Shown here: in pieces, positions 7,216-14,670 of the stretch | How the letters are laid out: the number at the start of each line of letters is the position of its first letter | How positions within the stretch are numbered: the first letter of the stretch is position 1 | IMG/VR virus record: IMGVR_UViG_3300037109_000097 | Location: 1 to 21,410 of that record | DNA length: 21,410 nucleotides | Strand: one strand, 5' to 3' | From: a virus | Made by a program: the position numbers and the translations under genes | Notes under the pieces: model-generated | What the model saw: the letters and a program-made list of their open reading frames with translations, nothing else | Told to the model about the DNA's origin: nothing | Database searches by the model: none

Positions 7216-7247
7216 AAAAAAGGGCGGCCCGTTATTCCGCCGCCCTT
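7216..7247 (-). terminator. Rho-independent terminator after the major capsid gene
   Basis: On the minus strand a perfect 9-bp stem AAGGGCGGC / GCCGCCCTT with a 10-base loop is followed by a run of six T. It begins about 18 bases after the capsid stop codon and lies before the first decoration gene. It probably terminates or attenuates transcripts from the packaging/head operon. Confidence 0.75.
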
Positions 7248-7265
7248 CCCGGGTCGTTATAAACA

Positions 7266-9287
7266 CTATGAGTTGCAGCGAACTCCAGCCTTGGGGTCCT
7301 GAAGGCCGGCGCCGAAGTCGTGATAGCCGCGGAACTGGACGCCAAGGGCGTTGAAGTCCGCGCTGCTGGTCTCGATGGTCGGGATGTCACGGCCGTTGAG
7401 GAAGGCTATCTCTATCGCTGCCAGGTCCAGAGGATCGGCCAGCAGATACCAGCTCGTGGCCGAATTCCCGGTCATCGAGGCGTTGTCGAGATAGGCACTG
7501 ACCACCGGTTCGTACTTGCCCGCCTGGACGTTGGTGGTGCCAATTTCCTTGCTGGCGGTGGTGTCTCGCATCTCCGTGCTCTTGTATATCTGGTTGGCCA
7601 GGGCCTCCAGGGCGCTGGGGACGACCAGGTATTTCGGCGTGGCGCCGACGAGCTTGTTGTTCTGATCGACCATCTGGCGGAACAGTGCGACGGCGGCGCC
7701 GAGTTTACTGATGGAAAGCGCGCTTGAGGTGGCCAGGTTCTTGTTGCCGGCGGTGAAGAAGCCGGTGTTGGCCAGGAAAATGGTCCAGAAGACCTCGTTG
7801 ACGGTCAGGGCGCCGCTGCGGCCAAGACGCTGTGGAACGGCGGAGAGTGCACCAAGGTCGTCGTTGATGAGGTCCTGACGTGTCAGGGCCAGCATCAGTG
7901 CGTAGGTGTCAACCTTATTGGTGAAGCTCTCGTTGCCGAGGGTGCCGTGCTTTATCTCGCCGCCGGCGCCTACCTTCTGATAGCTGCCGGTAGAGGTGAG
8001 GCGGTAGCTGGTCATCGTCTTGAAATCGCGTGCGTTGCGAACGCCGGCGATCTTGCGCCAACTCTGCTCGACGCTGGTGAAGCCAGCGAGCAGGAATTTG
8101 TTGGCGATATTCGAGAGGATACCGCCAATATCGACTGTCGAGAAGGCGCCTTGTATATGGCCGGGGAAGGCGGCGCGGAGCATTGGCTCCAGGTCGCGTG
8201 CTCGGCCGGTATATCCGCTGTTGATCTGCGCAGCAGCGAGTATCGCCTCGCCAATACCGATGCTGCCGCGGAAGGCGCGATGAGCAGCCTCCAGTGTCGC
8301 GGTCGGGTAATGCTTTTCCACCTCCGGCAGGCGGCAAGTCTGAGCCAGTGCCGCCTCGATGATCCCGCCATCGATGCCGCCTTCGCGGAGGATGGTGTTG
8401 TGGGCCTTCGGGCGGGAGGCACGCAGGACCTCCAACTCGGCCTTTTCAGGCGACCACTTTTCAGTGATGGCCCTGGCCTGAATGTCAACGGTGATGCCGG
8501 AGATCGCCATGATGGCGGACTGCCTCCGGAGTTCCGCGCCTGCCTCGATGGCAAGTTTGTCGGCGACCGAGGTGGCGGAGGCGGCGAGCACCTGTTTTTC
8601 GGGCTCGGCGACGGCCGAGGCAGCCTGTACTTGGGGTTCGGGGGTTTCGGCCGCGGCGACCGGTTCGCCCGGTTTTGCTTGTTTCTTGTCCATGATTGTC
8701 TCCTGTATTGATGACGTTGCGGCGACCGAGACGGTGGTTTGTGTGTCGGCGCCTATATCTACAAAACTCAGTTCGCCCAGCGTGGCCGCTTTGACCACTG
8801 TTACCGGGCCGGAAAATGTCTGACCATTGACTATGACCTGCGCCCCGGCGTCGATGAACTCTCGACGCTGCACGCTGGCGCCGATGCTCATCTGCCAGGG
8901 AAAGCCGTTCTTGCCGCTCTGTGTGACGTCTTGCGCAGAGGGTGTGACGCGGGAAATGATGCCGGAACACCTAAGCTCGTTATCCGCCACCGTGATGCCG
9001 GTGGTGTGACCTACGCCCAGTAAGGAATCATGCTGCAGACGAACGGGAAGATTCTGCTTTGGAACTGACAGTCCGGCCAGATCCACGACGCATGGATATG
9101 ACCAGCCGGCCAGGATCATCAGCCCGCCGGTATAGCCGACACCCTTGAAGGTCGGAAGCGACTGCTTGCCGCCATCCGCGGCGGCGATGGTCCATTCGAT
9201 CGGCACGGCGTCGAAATGCAGCCCGGCCAGTATCTCAGGTTCGGCGGCGGCGGCTTCAAGCCGCCTGTTTGTTCGGGTTTTGTTCAT
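7266..9287 (-). CDS. Prohead protease / major capsid protein fusion
   Basis: The product is 673 residues, starting at ATG 9287 inside the end of the portal gene with GGAG upstream. Residues 1 to about 190 form a prohead protease of the HK97/U35 type. The likely catalytic His is H86 in RLQHDSLLGVG and the likely Ser is S134 in WQMSIGASV, followed by the conserved AATLGELSFVDIGAD. Residues about 199-250 are Ala, Glu and Pro-rich, like a scaffold or delta domain. The rest resembles Mu gpT-type major head proteins (NIANKFLLAGF, FKTMTSYRL, GEIKHGTLGNE, ALTRQDLINDDLGAL). Such fusions are known in phages. An in-frame ATG at 8693 (residue 199) has its own strong AGGAGA site, so a separate 475-residue capsid product is likely. 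Confidence 0.88.
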   Translation of the reverse strand: MNKTRTNRRLEAAAAEPEILAGLHFDAVPIEWTIAAADGGKQSLPTFKGVGYTGGLMILAGWSYPCVVDLAGLSVPKQNLPVRLQHDSLLGVGHTTGITVADNELRCSGIISRVTPSAQDVTQSGKNGFPWQMSIGASVQRREFIDAGAQVIVNGQTFSGPVTVVKAATLGELSFVDIGADTQTTVSVAATSSIQETIMDKKQAKPGEPVAAAETPEPQVQAASAVAEPEKQVLAASATSVADKLAIEAGAELRRQSAIMAISGITVDIQARAITEKWSPEKAELEVLRASRPKAHNTILREGGIDGGIIEAALAQTCRLPEVEKHYPTATLEAAHRAFRGSIGIGEAILAAAQINSGYTGRARDLEPMLRAAFPGHIQGAFSTVDIGGILSNIANKFLLAGFTSVEQSWRKIAGVRNARDFKTMTSYRLTSTGSYQKVGAGGEIKHGTLGNESFTNKVDTYALMLALTRQDLINDDLGALSAVPQRLGRSGALTVNEVFWTIFLANTGFFTAGNKNLATSSALSISKLGAAVALFRQMVDQNNKLVGATPKYLVVPSALEALANQIYKSTEMRDTTASKEIGTTNVQAGKYEPVVSAYLDNASMTGNSATSWYLLADPLDLAAIEIAFLNGRDIPTIETSSADFNALGVQFRGYHDFGAGLQDPKAGVRCNS
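8691..8704 (-). promoter_or_regulatory. Internal ribosome binding site and start for the capsid part
   Basis: On the minus strand the sequence AGGAGACAATC is followed directly by an in-frame ATG (8693-8691), with ideal Shine-Dalgarno spacing. It encodes MDKKQAK at the protease/capsid boundary. This would give a free capsid subunit in excess of the protease fusion. Confidence 0.6.
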
Positions 9288-10731
9288 CTATCGGCGGCTC
9301 CGTTTTGGTTTTCTTGACCAGGTCGGCGGGTTCCAGCCCCAGTTGCTTCATCACCGCTTTTTCAGAGGCGATCTGCTGGAACTCTTCCTGCCAGTCGAGG
9401 CCCTTCTTGGCGTATTCGCGACCGTATGAGGTCATAAGATTCTGCAACTGCATCGATTGTGCCGTCGCTTCTTTTTCAGGGTCAACGTGCTCGGTCCCGT
9501 CGAACATCCACTGGCGGACCTGGGGGAATTCGATCTCCTCTTCCATAGCCAGCGATGCCTCCTGACAGAACGACCGGAGTATCGGATTGAGCACCTCTTC
9601 CTCAATGCTGCTTCGCTCGACGGTGATGCTCTTGTAATAGGTCTGATGGTCCATGCGACCGCTGGCGTAGTTGTAACTACTGCTGTTGCAGGCGGCGATG
9701 TTGTACGGCATGTTGACGCAGCGTGCTATCTCGTTGACGATCTCATGCTTGAACATGACATAGGTGGTCGTCGGCTGCTCGGGTTTGACCTGGTAGGGCT
9801 TCCACCCTTCCGGGACGCTGGTCATGGTGTTGCGAGGCAGGTCGAATTCGACCATAGGAGCGACATCGGCAGCCCCATCCGGCGGATTGTCGGTCGTCAG
9901 GAAAGCAGACATATTCGCCGCGCTCTCCGCCGAATCGAGCACCGCCAGGGTATATCTTCGCAGTTGTGCAAAAAGAGGCAGTGCCGAAACTATCTCGGGA
10001 ATGCCTCGTATCTGGCCGGGGCGGTCCTTGCGGAACCAGTGAATGACAAATCGGGCGGGAACTTTGTCGTACATGACCTTATCAAAGCCCAGCATACCCA
10101 GAGAGCCAGGGTGCTGCTTAAGAATGTAATACATGGCGGGGTTGCCATATTCGTCAAATTCGATGCCGCTCCAGACCCCTGCGCCGAGTTTTACGTTAAG
10201 GAACAGTCCGGCGTCAACCTGGTCGGCCTCGATGAGCTTCATGTTAAGTTTAATGCGGCTGGTGAGTTTTGGGTTGGTGACGAAGAGGGCGAACGCCTCG
10301 CCATCCTGAACCTTGCTTTTTCGCATCAGCCGCAGTTTTGCGGCAAGGTGGATCTCGTCGGCCCAGGCGTTGAATTCTTTTTCCAGGTCGAAGGCGTTGC
10401 TGCTCTTTATGCGACCCGAGGCGGTTGTGCCCGTCGCGCCGGAGAGTTGCAGACGCACGCCGGTGCCGACACAATCGTTGGCCAACGTCTCGATGATGCC
10501 ACGGGCGATGGAGTTGTTCTCGACCTCATAACGGCAGCGACTCCGCAATATCTGGCGCGTGGCGGGAAGAGCGGCTATCTCCGCACTGAGCAGGTCGGCA
10601 TTGGCCCAGTGGTTGCGATTATCGGGGGTAGTCTGGGCAGCATCGTATCTGGCGCGGATTGTGCGCTCGACGCCGCCCGGGCGGGCAGGAGCCGCACTGG
10701 AACTAAACAAACCAAAAGGCCAGAATCTCAT
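9256..10731 (-). CDS. Portal protein, lambda gpB family
   Basis: The product is 491 residues. ATG 10731 is chosen because it forms an ATGA overlap with the gpW-like gene and has GGGAG upstream; an open frame continues to 10797. It forms the dodecameric portal ring through which DNA is packaged and ejected. Family features are an N-terminal arginine-rich stretch (VERTIRARYDAAQTT), the block NNSIARGIIETLANDCVGTG, then DGEAFALFV, an EADQVD motif, FVIHWFRKDRPGQIRGIPEI, and a C-terminal ASGRMDHQTYYKSITVERSS. The order W-portal-protease/capsid is that of lambda-like heads. It overlaps the protease gene by 32 bases. Confidence 0.92.
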   Translation of the reverse strand: MRFWPFGLFSSSAAPARPGGVERTIRARYDAAQTTPDNRNHWANADLLSAEIAALPATRQILRSRCRYEVENNSIARGIIETLANDCVGTGVRLQLSGATGTTASGRIKSSNAFDLEKEFNAWADEIHLAAKLRLMRKSKVQDGEAFALFVTNPKLTSRIKLNMKLIEADQVDAGLFLNVKLGAGVWSGIEFDEYGNPAMYYILKQHPGSLGMLGFDKVMYDKVPARFVIHWFRKDRPGQIRGIPEIVSALPLFAQLRRYTLAVLDSAESAANMSAFLTTDNPPDGAADVAPMVEFDLPRNTMTSVPEGWKPYQVKPEQPTTTYVMFKHEIVNEIARCVNMPYNIAACNSSSYNYASGRMDHQTYYKSITVERSSIEEEVLNPILRSFCQEASLAMEEEIEFPQVRQWMFDGTEHVDPEKEATAQSMQLQNLMTSYGREYAKKGLDWQEEFQQIASEKAVMKQLGLEPADLVKKTKTEPPIDEQNPNKQAA

Positions 10732-10925
10732 ACCGCTCCCGGAGGAATAATTTTGGCCCGGCGAAGCGCGGCAAAGGGATTGCTGACAACAGAGCACTTG
10801 CGAGCGTACTTATCCGCCTCGATCTGCTGTGTGATGTCGTGCTGCGTGACGGTCTGACCGTCTACGGTAGCCGTCTTGGGGGCAAGCGAGTTGTTAGCGA
10901 TAGCCTGCGAGTTGTCAGTTGCCAT
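10728..10925 (-). CDS. gpW-like head-tail joining protein
   Basis: The product is 65 residues. ATG 10925 (MATDNSQAIANN) is chosen for its AAGGA site nine bases upstream; in-frame ATGs at 10931 and 10940 are alternatives. The sequence has a TVDGQTVTQHDITQQIEADK segment typical of the small gpW-like proteins encoded just before portal genes, and ends RAKIIPPGAV. Its TGA overlaps the portal start as ATGA. By analogy with lambda gpW it would join the head after packaging, though the C-terminal half differs from classical gpW. Position supports the assignment more than sequence does. Confidence 0.65.
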   Translation of the reverse strand: MATDNSQAIANNSLAPKTATVDGQTVTQHDITQQIEADKYARKCSVVSNPFAALRRAKIIPPGAV

Positions 10926-11010
10926 ATACATCCTTGTCAAAACAAAATCAATCTGTCTAGTTATAGCCTACAGAACTATTACAAGCAGTCAATGGGCTAT
11001 TGGCGTTTTC

Positions 11011-11042
11011 GGCAAAACAGTGCTACCGGTAGCACTTTTGCC
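11011..11042. repeat. Long perfect palindrome between packaging and head genes
   Basis: The core 11019-11036 is an 18-base perfect palindrome (AGTGCTACCGGTAGCACT). It is flanked by GGCAAA and TTTGCC, which extend the pairing with only a two-base bulge. There is no loop and no long T-run, so it is a poor standard terminator in either direction. It lies in the roughly 175-base gap (10926-11100) between the zinc-ribbon gene and the gpW-like gene. It could be an operator or a processing hairpin. Confidence 0.7.
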
Positions 11043-11100
11043 AAAGATTCCTGGAAGATTTCATCACAGATGTCACAAAAAACACGAAGGGCAAGATAAG

Positions 11101-11292
11101 TCAGGGCTTCGGGGCACCCTCATAGGTAGTGATAACTTTGCCGCAATTGCGGCAGAGGCGGTAGCGTTTTATTCTTCCATCGGGTAAGGGGATCGTGTTG
11201 CGGACGCGAAAGTCGCAGCAGCCGCATTTCCAGCAGCTAGGACCATTTGCCGGGGCATCCGGCGGGTATTTCTGACGCTCGCTGTCGCTCAT
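11101..11292 (-). CDS. NrdR/Ogr-like zinc-ribbon protein
   Basis: The product is 63 residues, from ATG 11292, which overlaps the terminase stop as ATGA. A longer frame to 11451 lies inside the terminase gene and is not supported. It has two cysteine pairs, C20-x2-C23 and C47-x2-C50, spaced like a zinc ribbon. The segment RIKRYRLCRNCGKVITTYE closely resembles the zinc ribbon of the NrdR repressor (RRR.C..CG.RFTTYE). Only the ribbon is present, without the NrdR ATP-cone. It may be a small DNA-binding late regulator, comparable in position and size to phage Ogr/Delta proteins, or a packaging accessory factor. The biochemical role is inferred. Confidence 0.7.
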   Translation of the reverse strand: MSDSERQKYPPDAPANGPSCWKCGCCDFRVRNTIPLPDGRIKRYRLCRNCGKVITTYEGAPKP

Positions 11293-13535
11293 CCTGTCCT
11301 CCTTGCAAAATCGGCCTGGGTGTATTTCTTGCGCGGCCGGCGTGCAACCACCTGGCCTGTGATGTTGCATCCGCACATCGAGGCGGCAACGCAGCAGCCG
11401 ACCAGACAGTCGAACCAGTGGTTGTCGGGACCGGTCGGTTTGGGCGACCATTGGTAGACGGTGCGGCCGTGGCCCTCGGTTTTCACGCAGAACTCAGAGC
11501 CGGCAACATGCTCGGCAAACAATCTGTGCTGGCTGGGGCTTTTGCCGAACAGCGTGATACTGCCGCGATCACCGCCTGCTGTCTGGAACCGCTCATGGGC
11601 AAACGACTTCCAGTAATTTGTGTCAATCGCCACGTGCGGAAACTCGTTTGTCCTGTTTACATTGGGCATATACCAGTTCTGGCCATACCGCTCGCCGGCT
11701 TTGCGCCGGTAGGTGCTCATGGGCTTGTTCGATGCCCTGATGCCGACGCCCTTCGAGGCTGTGATGGCGGAGGCGCCCAGCTTGTGCCGCACATTTTCGA
11801 CGATCCCAGGCATATATCCGCAGTCGATGAACAGACGATCTATGTGCATCGCCGCCCCGCCGGAGCGTTTGAACTCCCTGCCAAGCAAATCCCGGCATAA
11901 AGCTTCAAGTCCCGCCTGGATTGCGCCCTCTTTCTCGGTGCCAGGCGCGGCACTTTGAAGGGTCCTCTGTGCCTTTCGAAGCGTAAACTGCAGGCGTTTC
12001 TGGTCGGGATATGTGCCATAATCGACGACATAGCCCGTAAAGTCCTCCTCCCAGCCGCAGATCACATAGAAGAGCAGCTTGTCATGTACGTCAATAAACG
12101 CGGTCAGGTACTGTGATCGAAGCGGAGGCTCGCCGCGACCGCGGCCGCTGGTCTTTTCGGCAACCTCCTGGGGCGTAAGTACATCCTCATCGGACTGCTG
12201 CGAGATTGGATCGTTCTGATATTCCGCAAAGAAGGCCGCCTCATCCCGGTACATCAGATTCATGGCATGCTGGATGGCGGAGATCTCATCTTCGTTATGG
12301 CGAGCACTCCACGCAGCTATTGAACCGGCATCCATATCAGGGCGGTTCTTCTCATAGAACTCGGTCGCCTCTTTGCCACCATTGCCAGAGCGGAGGCTGT
12401 CCGCACGGATCTGTGAATATTCATCCCACAGTTTGGTATTGGAGGGGAAGGCATATACCATGCGGGTGCACTCCCCCTGCCACTCCGGGTTCTTATCCTT
12501 ATCGAGAATCTGGTCGGCCAGGTCGCCATCATAGATCTTGGTACATGTCAAAAGGCCGGAGATTTTCTTACCGGGGCCTGCCATGCCGAGCACATCACCG
12601 CTCAAGGTACTTAGTCTCTGGGCAGTCTGCTCCGCCGAACGTGCCGATTCCCGCGTCTGCGGGTCGTCGACGAGCACCAGATCAGGCCGAATGATCCTGC
12701 CATCGATTGTCGTATGCGACTGGCCTCGGATATTGCTGTCGAGACTATCGACCGTGATCACGGAACCAGAGGCGATGCTGCCCGGAATAGAAGGAATCAC
12801 GATCTTGTGTATTCCCCAGGTCGGATAGGTAAGGCTACCCTGATACCGCTGACCACGCTGTTTGTGAGCGGAGTTTTCAAGGCACTGGATCGGATAGACC
12901 ACCTCCGGGAAATCAACCAGCAATAAATCGTTACCCAGCAGCGCCGCCTGAACGCTCTGGAACAGATTTGCCGACTGGCGGGTTGCACTTCCGATGAGGC
13001 AGACGTATTTCCGGCTGCCAATGAGAACTGCCCATATCGCAGCCGAGCGGGTCAGTGCCGATTTACCGCTGCCGCGAGGCATGGCAAATGCAAAGAGGCC
13101 GCCATGCAGGACCGACTGCTCTATCTTGGAGATCACCCGCAAATGGTCGTCCGACCACGGCAGGTAGAAGACATCGGGGAAATACGTCTCGCAGAAGAAC
13201 CGGAAGTCCTGGCAGGCCCGCTCTCTTCGCTGGGGATTCTCAACCTCCGGCATCGCACCGATGTCCTGGGCCTCCTTGCGCGCAGCGTTCTTTGCGATGA
13301 GGTCTTTGACGCGGGACTCCTCGACCGAAAGTTTGGGCGAGCGGGGTTTTTCAAGCTCACGGGCCAGCCATGAAACATACCTCACCATATTGATGTGTTT
13401 ACCATCGCCGATGCGGTATGCGGCAACGTCCATCTGCCTCCGCAGTTTGGGCCGGTCCAGCACCACGCCAAGCGGGGTGTGGTTGATGAGCTGCAAAAAC
13501 TCCGATTGCGAGAGGTTGTTTACATCAATCGCCAT
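11289..13535 (-). CDS. Terminase large subunit
   Basis: The product is 748 residues, from ATG 13535 with AGGA about eight bases upstream. It pumps and cuts phage DNA. The ATPase part has Walker A MPRGSGKS (152-159) and Walker B LVLVDD (286-291), followed by a likely coupling motif near SGLLTCTKIYDGD. The C-terminal nuclease has candidate acidic residues at D482 (FIDVHD), D571 (RLFIDCGYM) and in DNHWFDCLVG near residue 720. The first 60 residues (ending INMVRYVSWLARELE) resemble the DNA-binding domain of the small terminase encoded just upstream, which is not usual. At 748 residues it is longer than most large terminases, in keeping with the added domain. It overlaps the small terminase by 11 bases. 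Confidence 0.92.
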   Translation of the reverse strand: MAIDVNNLSQSEFLQLINHTPLGVVLDRPKLRRQMDVAAYRIGDGKHINMVRYVSWLARELEKPRSPKLSVEESRVKDLIAKNAARKEAQDIGAMPEVENPQRRERACQDFRFFCETYFPDVFYLPWSDDHLRVISKIEQSVLHGGLFAFAMPRGSGKSALTRSAAIWAVLIGSRKYVCLIGSATRQSANLFQSVQAALLGNDLLLVDFPEVVYPIQCLENSAHKQRGQRYQGSLTYPTWGIHKIVIPSIPGSIASGSVITVDSLDSNIRGQSHTTIDGRIIRPDLVLVDDPQTRESARSAEQTAQRLSTLSGDVLGMAGPGKKISGLLTCTKIYDGDLADQILDKDKNPEWQGECTRMVYAFPSNTKLWDEYSQIRADSLRSGNGGKEATEFYEKNRPDMDAGSIAAWSARHNEDEISAIQHAMNLMYRDEAAFFAEYQNDPISQQSDEDVLTPQEVAEKTSGRGRGEPPLRSQYLTAFIDVHDKLLFYVICGWEEDFTGYVVDYGTYPDQKRLQFTLRKAQRTLQSAAPGTEKEGAIQAGLEALCRDLLGREFKRSGGAAMHIDRLFIDCGYMPGIVENVRHKLGASAITASKGVGIRASNKPMSTYRRKAGERYGQNWYMPNVNRTNEFPHVAIDTNYWKSFAHERFQTAGGDRGSITLFGKSPSQHRLFAEHVAGSEFCVKTEGHGRTVYQWSPKPTGPDNHWFDCLVGCCVAASMCGCNITGQVVARRPRKKYTQADFARRTG

Positions 13536-13731
13536 GCGTAATCCTGGTATTTAACCACGCCCCGTAATGGATAAGATTAATGGACCCATCCGCCGCAGTC
13601 GGGGCACCTTCCCCTATATGTTTGCGGAGGATTTCCAGGGGTAATCCAAGCAACTTTGCAGCCATTTCCGGAGTAAGAGAAGCGGGATTTAGCGGCTGTT
13701 TTTCGGGGTTATTGGGCATATTTGGGGCCAC
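13525..13731 (-). CDS. Probable small terminase, Nu1-like winged helix
   Basis: The product is up to 68 residues. The longest start is GTG 13731 and an in-frame ATG lies at 13719; neither has a clear ribosome site, so the start is uncertain. The sequence LTPEMAAKLLGLPLEILRKH followed by GAPTAADGSINLIHYGAWLN is a compact winged helix of the Nu1/MerR type. Small terminases use such a fold to recognise the packaging site. It immediately precedes and overlaps the large terminase, which fits. It is short for a small terminase and lacks an obvious oligomerisation coiled coil; the similar domain at the large subunit's N-terminus may compensate. Confidence 0.65.
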   Translation of the reverse strand: MAPNMPNNPEKQPLNPASLTPEMAAKLLGLPLEILRKHIGEGAPTAADGSINLIHYGAWLNTRITHGD

Positions 13732-13774
13732 ATAAAAATTGTCATAAATACTTGAAAATAATGGACTTAGCGAG

Positions 13775-13802
13775 TTGCATAGATGTTTTTCAATGGTATA
13801 GT
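13775..13802 (+). promoter_or_regulatory. Candidate promoter of the plus-strand small-gene cassette
   Basis: TTGCAT (13775-13780) and TATAGT (13797-13802) are separated by 16 bases in an AT-rich divergent region between the small terminase and the first plus-strand gene. The site resembles a sigma-70-type promoter, and transcription would start about 40 bases before ATG 13851. The assignment is by eye only. Confidence 0.4.
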
Positions 13803-13850
13803 ATGTATAGAAAAAGACATAAAAGCCTTAAACCTTGAAAGGGAAAAAAG

Positions 13851-14102
13851 ATGAAAAACGAAACACAAAAAAGCGACACGACCACCCAGACCGCCAAACG
13901 CCATGCAGCCTACGACCAGGCAAGGGCGGACATAGCCAACCTGCTCGGATGGATGGAATGCGAATTGACGAAAGAGACCGACAGGACCTGGGGCCAGGTT
14001 GCAAATCTCAGCAAGGTACGGAGCGACCTGATTGATACCCTGGCATTTTTCAGCAACAGCGAGCCGGAACAAATCAAAGAGGCGATGGAAGACGCCCGCT
14101 AA
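13851..14102 (+). CDS. Small unknown protein, paralog A
   Basis: This is an 83-residue protein with AAAGGG about nine bases before ATG 13851. I do not recognise a function. It is helical and charged: an N-terminal Thr/Gln/Lys-rich tail, then ARADIANLLGWMECELTKET, then LSKVRSDLIDTLAFFSNSEP, then EQIKEAMEDAR. It aligns along its length with the next gene (ARTDIANLMRLLESELGERT, LQRLRRDLIETLSEFSGRST, CEIEDATQNAR), so the two are tandem duplicates. No zinc, membrane or catalytic motif is seen. It is the first gene of the only plus-strand block in the window, and a role in counter-defence or host takeover is speculative. Confidence 0.75.
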   Translation: MKNETQKSDTTTQTAKRHAAYDQARADIANLLGWMECELTKETDRTWGQVANLSKVRSDLIDTLAFFSNSEPEQIKEAMEDAR

Positions 14103-14143
14103 CCAAACAGACACAACCAGCATATCGAAAGGCAAAAAGATGA
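14100..14143 (+). repeat. Repeated intergenic leader, copy 1
   Basis: From the stop codon of one gene to the start codon of the next, this stretch closely resembles 14628-14670. Shared parts include TAACCA, ACAACCAGCA, CGAAAGG and AAAAAGATGA. The two copies precede unrelated genes. Confidence 0.7.
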
Positions 14144-14367
14144 GACTACCAAAAGGATACAAAGAAACGAGCACCAAGAACGCCCGCACCGACATCGCCA
14201 ACCTGATGAGGCTCCTCGAAAGCGAGCTGGGCGAGCGGACCGAAAAAACAGACTGGCTCGAGGTTAAAGAATTGCAACGCCTCCGCAGGGATCTCATCGA
14301 AACACTTAGCGAGTTTTCCGGCAGATCAACCTGCGAGATAGAAGACGCCACACAAAACGCTCGATAG
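14140..14367 (+). CDS. Small unknown protein, paralog B
   Basis: The product is 75 residues, from ATG 14140 with GAAAGG upstream. An open frame reaching back to 14032 lies inside paralog A and is not used. It is a diverged copy of the preceding gene. Shared positions include AR.DIANL, a conserved ESEL/ECEL segment, the LRRDLIETL/VRSDLIDTL helix and the final DA..AR. The N-terminal tail (MRLPKGYKETSTKN) differs. Two predicted helices separated by a short linker suggest a helical hairpin that could dimerise with paralog A. Function unknown. Confidence 0.75.
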   Translation: MRLPKGYKETSTKNARTDIANLMRLLESELGERTEKTDWLEVKELQRLRRDLIETLSEFSGRSTCEIEDATQNAR

Positions 14368-14393
14368 TAAACTTTTTTCAAAGGATACCAGCC

Positions 14394-14630
14394 ATGAAAA
14401 ACGCAGAAAACAAAACCACGACATCGAAATATCCCAAAATAGACGCATACTACAGCAAGCGAGAGGCGATCGAAGCAGCCAGCAAGCAGCCTGGTGCAAA
14501 GGCGATCACGATGGAAGGCCGGGCCTACGTTGTGCATCAGGACTACATCGATGCCCTGAACGCCGGCGGAGCAGAGTTCGCATATATCTGCGACCACGAA
14601 GGGCGCATCGTAACGGTTCCCGCGAAATAA
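14394..14630 (+). CDS. Small unknown protein
   Basis: This is a 78-residue protein from ATG 14394, with AAAGGA upstream. I do not recognise the family. It has a Lys/Thr-rich N-terminus, then YSKREAIEAASKQPGAKAIT, then a strand-like MEGRAYVVHQDYIDALNAGG and a C-terminal EFAYICDHEGRIVTVPAK. The alternating helices and strands suggest a small alpha/beta fold. There is no signal peptide or membrane segment. It lies in the middle of the small-gene cassette, 26 bases after paralog B, and is probably co-transcribed with it. Confidence 0.7.
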   Translation: MKNAENKTTTSKYPKIDAYYSKREAIEAASKQPGAKAITMEGRAYVVHQDYIDALNAGGAEFAYICDHEGRIVTVPAK

Positions 14631-14670
14631 CCAGATAGAAACAACCAGCAAGCCGAAAGGAAAAAGATGA
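14628..14670 (+). repeat. Repeated intergenic leader, copy 2
   Basis: This is the partner of the leader at 14100-14143. It again runs from a TAA stop to the next ATG and contains the ribosome site GAAAGG. Confidence 0.7.

Noticed and set aside
9457-10857. A 466-codon plus-strand frame opposite the portal gene
   Set aside because: It is antisense to the portal, with shadow-like composition and no ribosome site. The portal motifs on the minus strand are clear.
10926-11000. Head operon promoter (TTGACT ... TATAAC on the minus strand)
   Set aside because: The boxes are about 21 bases apart, too far for a normal sigma-70 promoter, so I do not annotate it.
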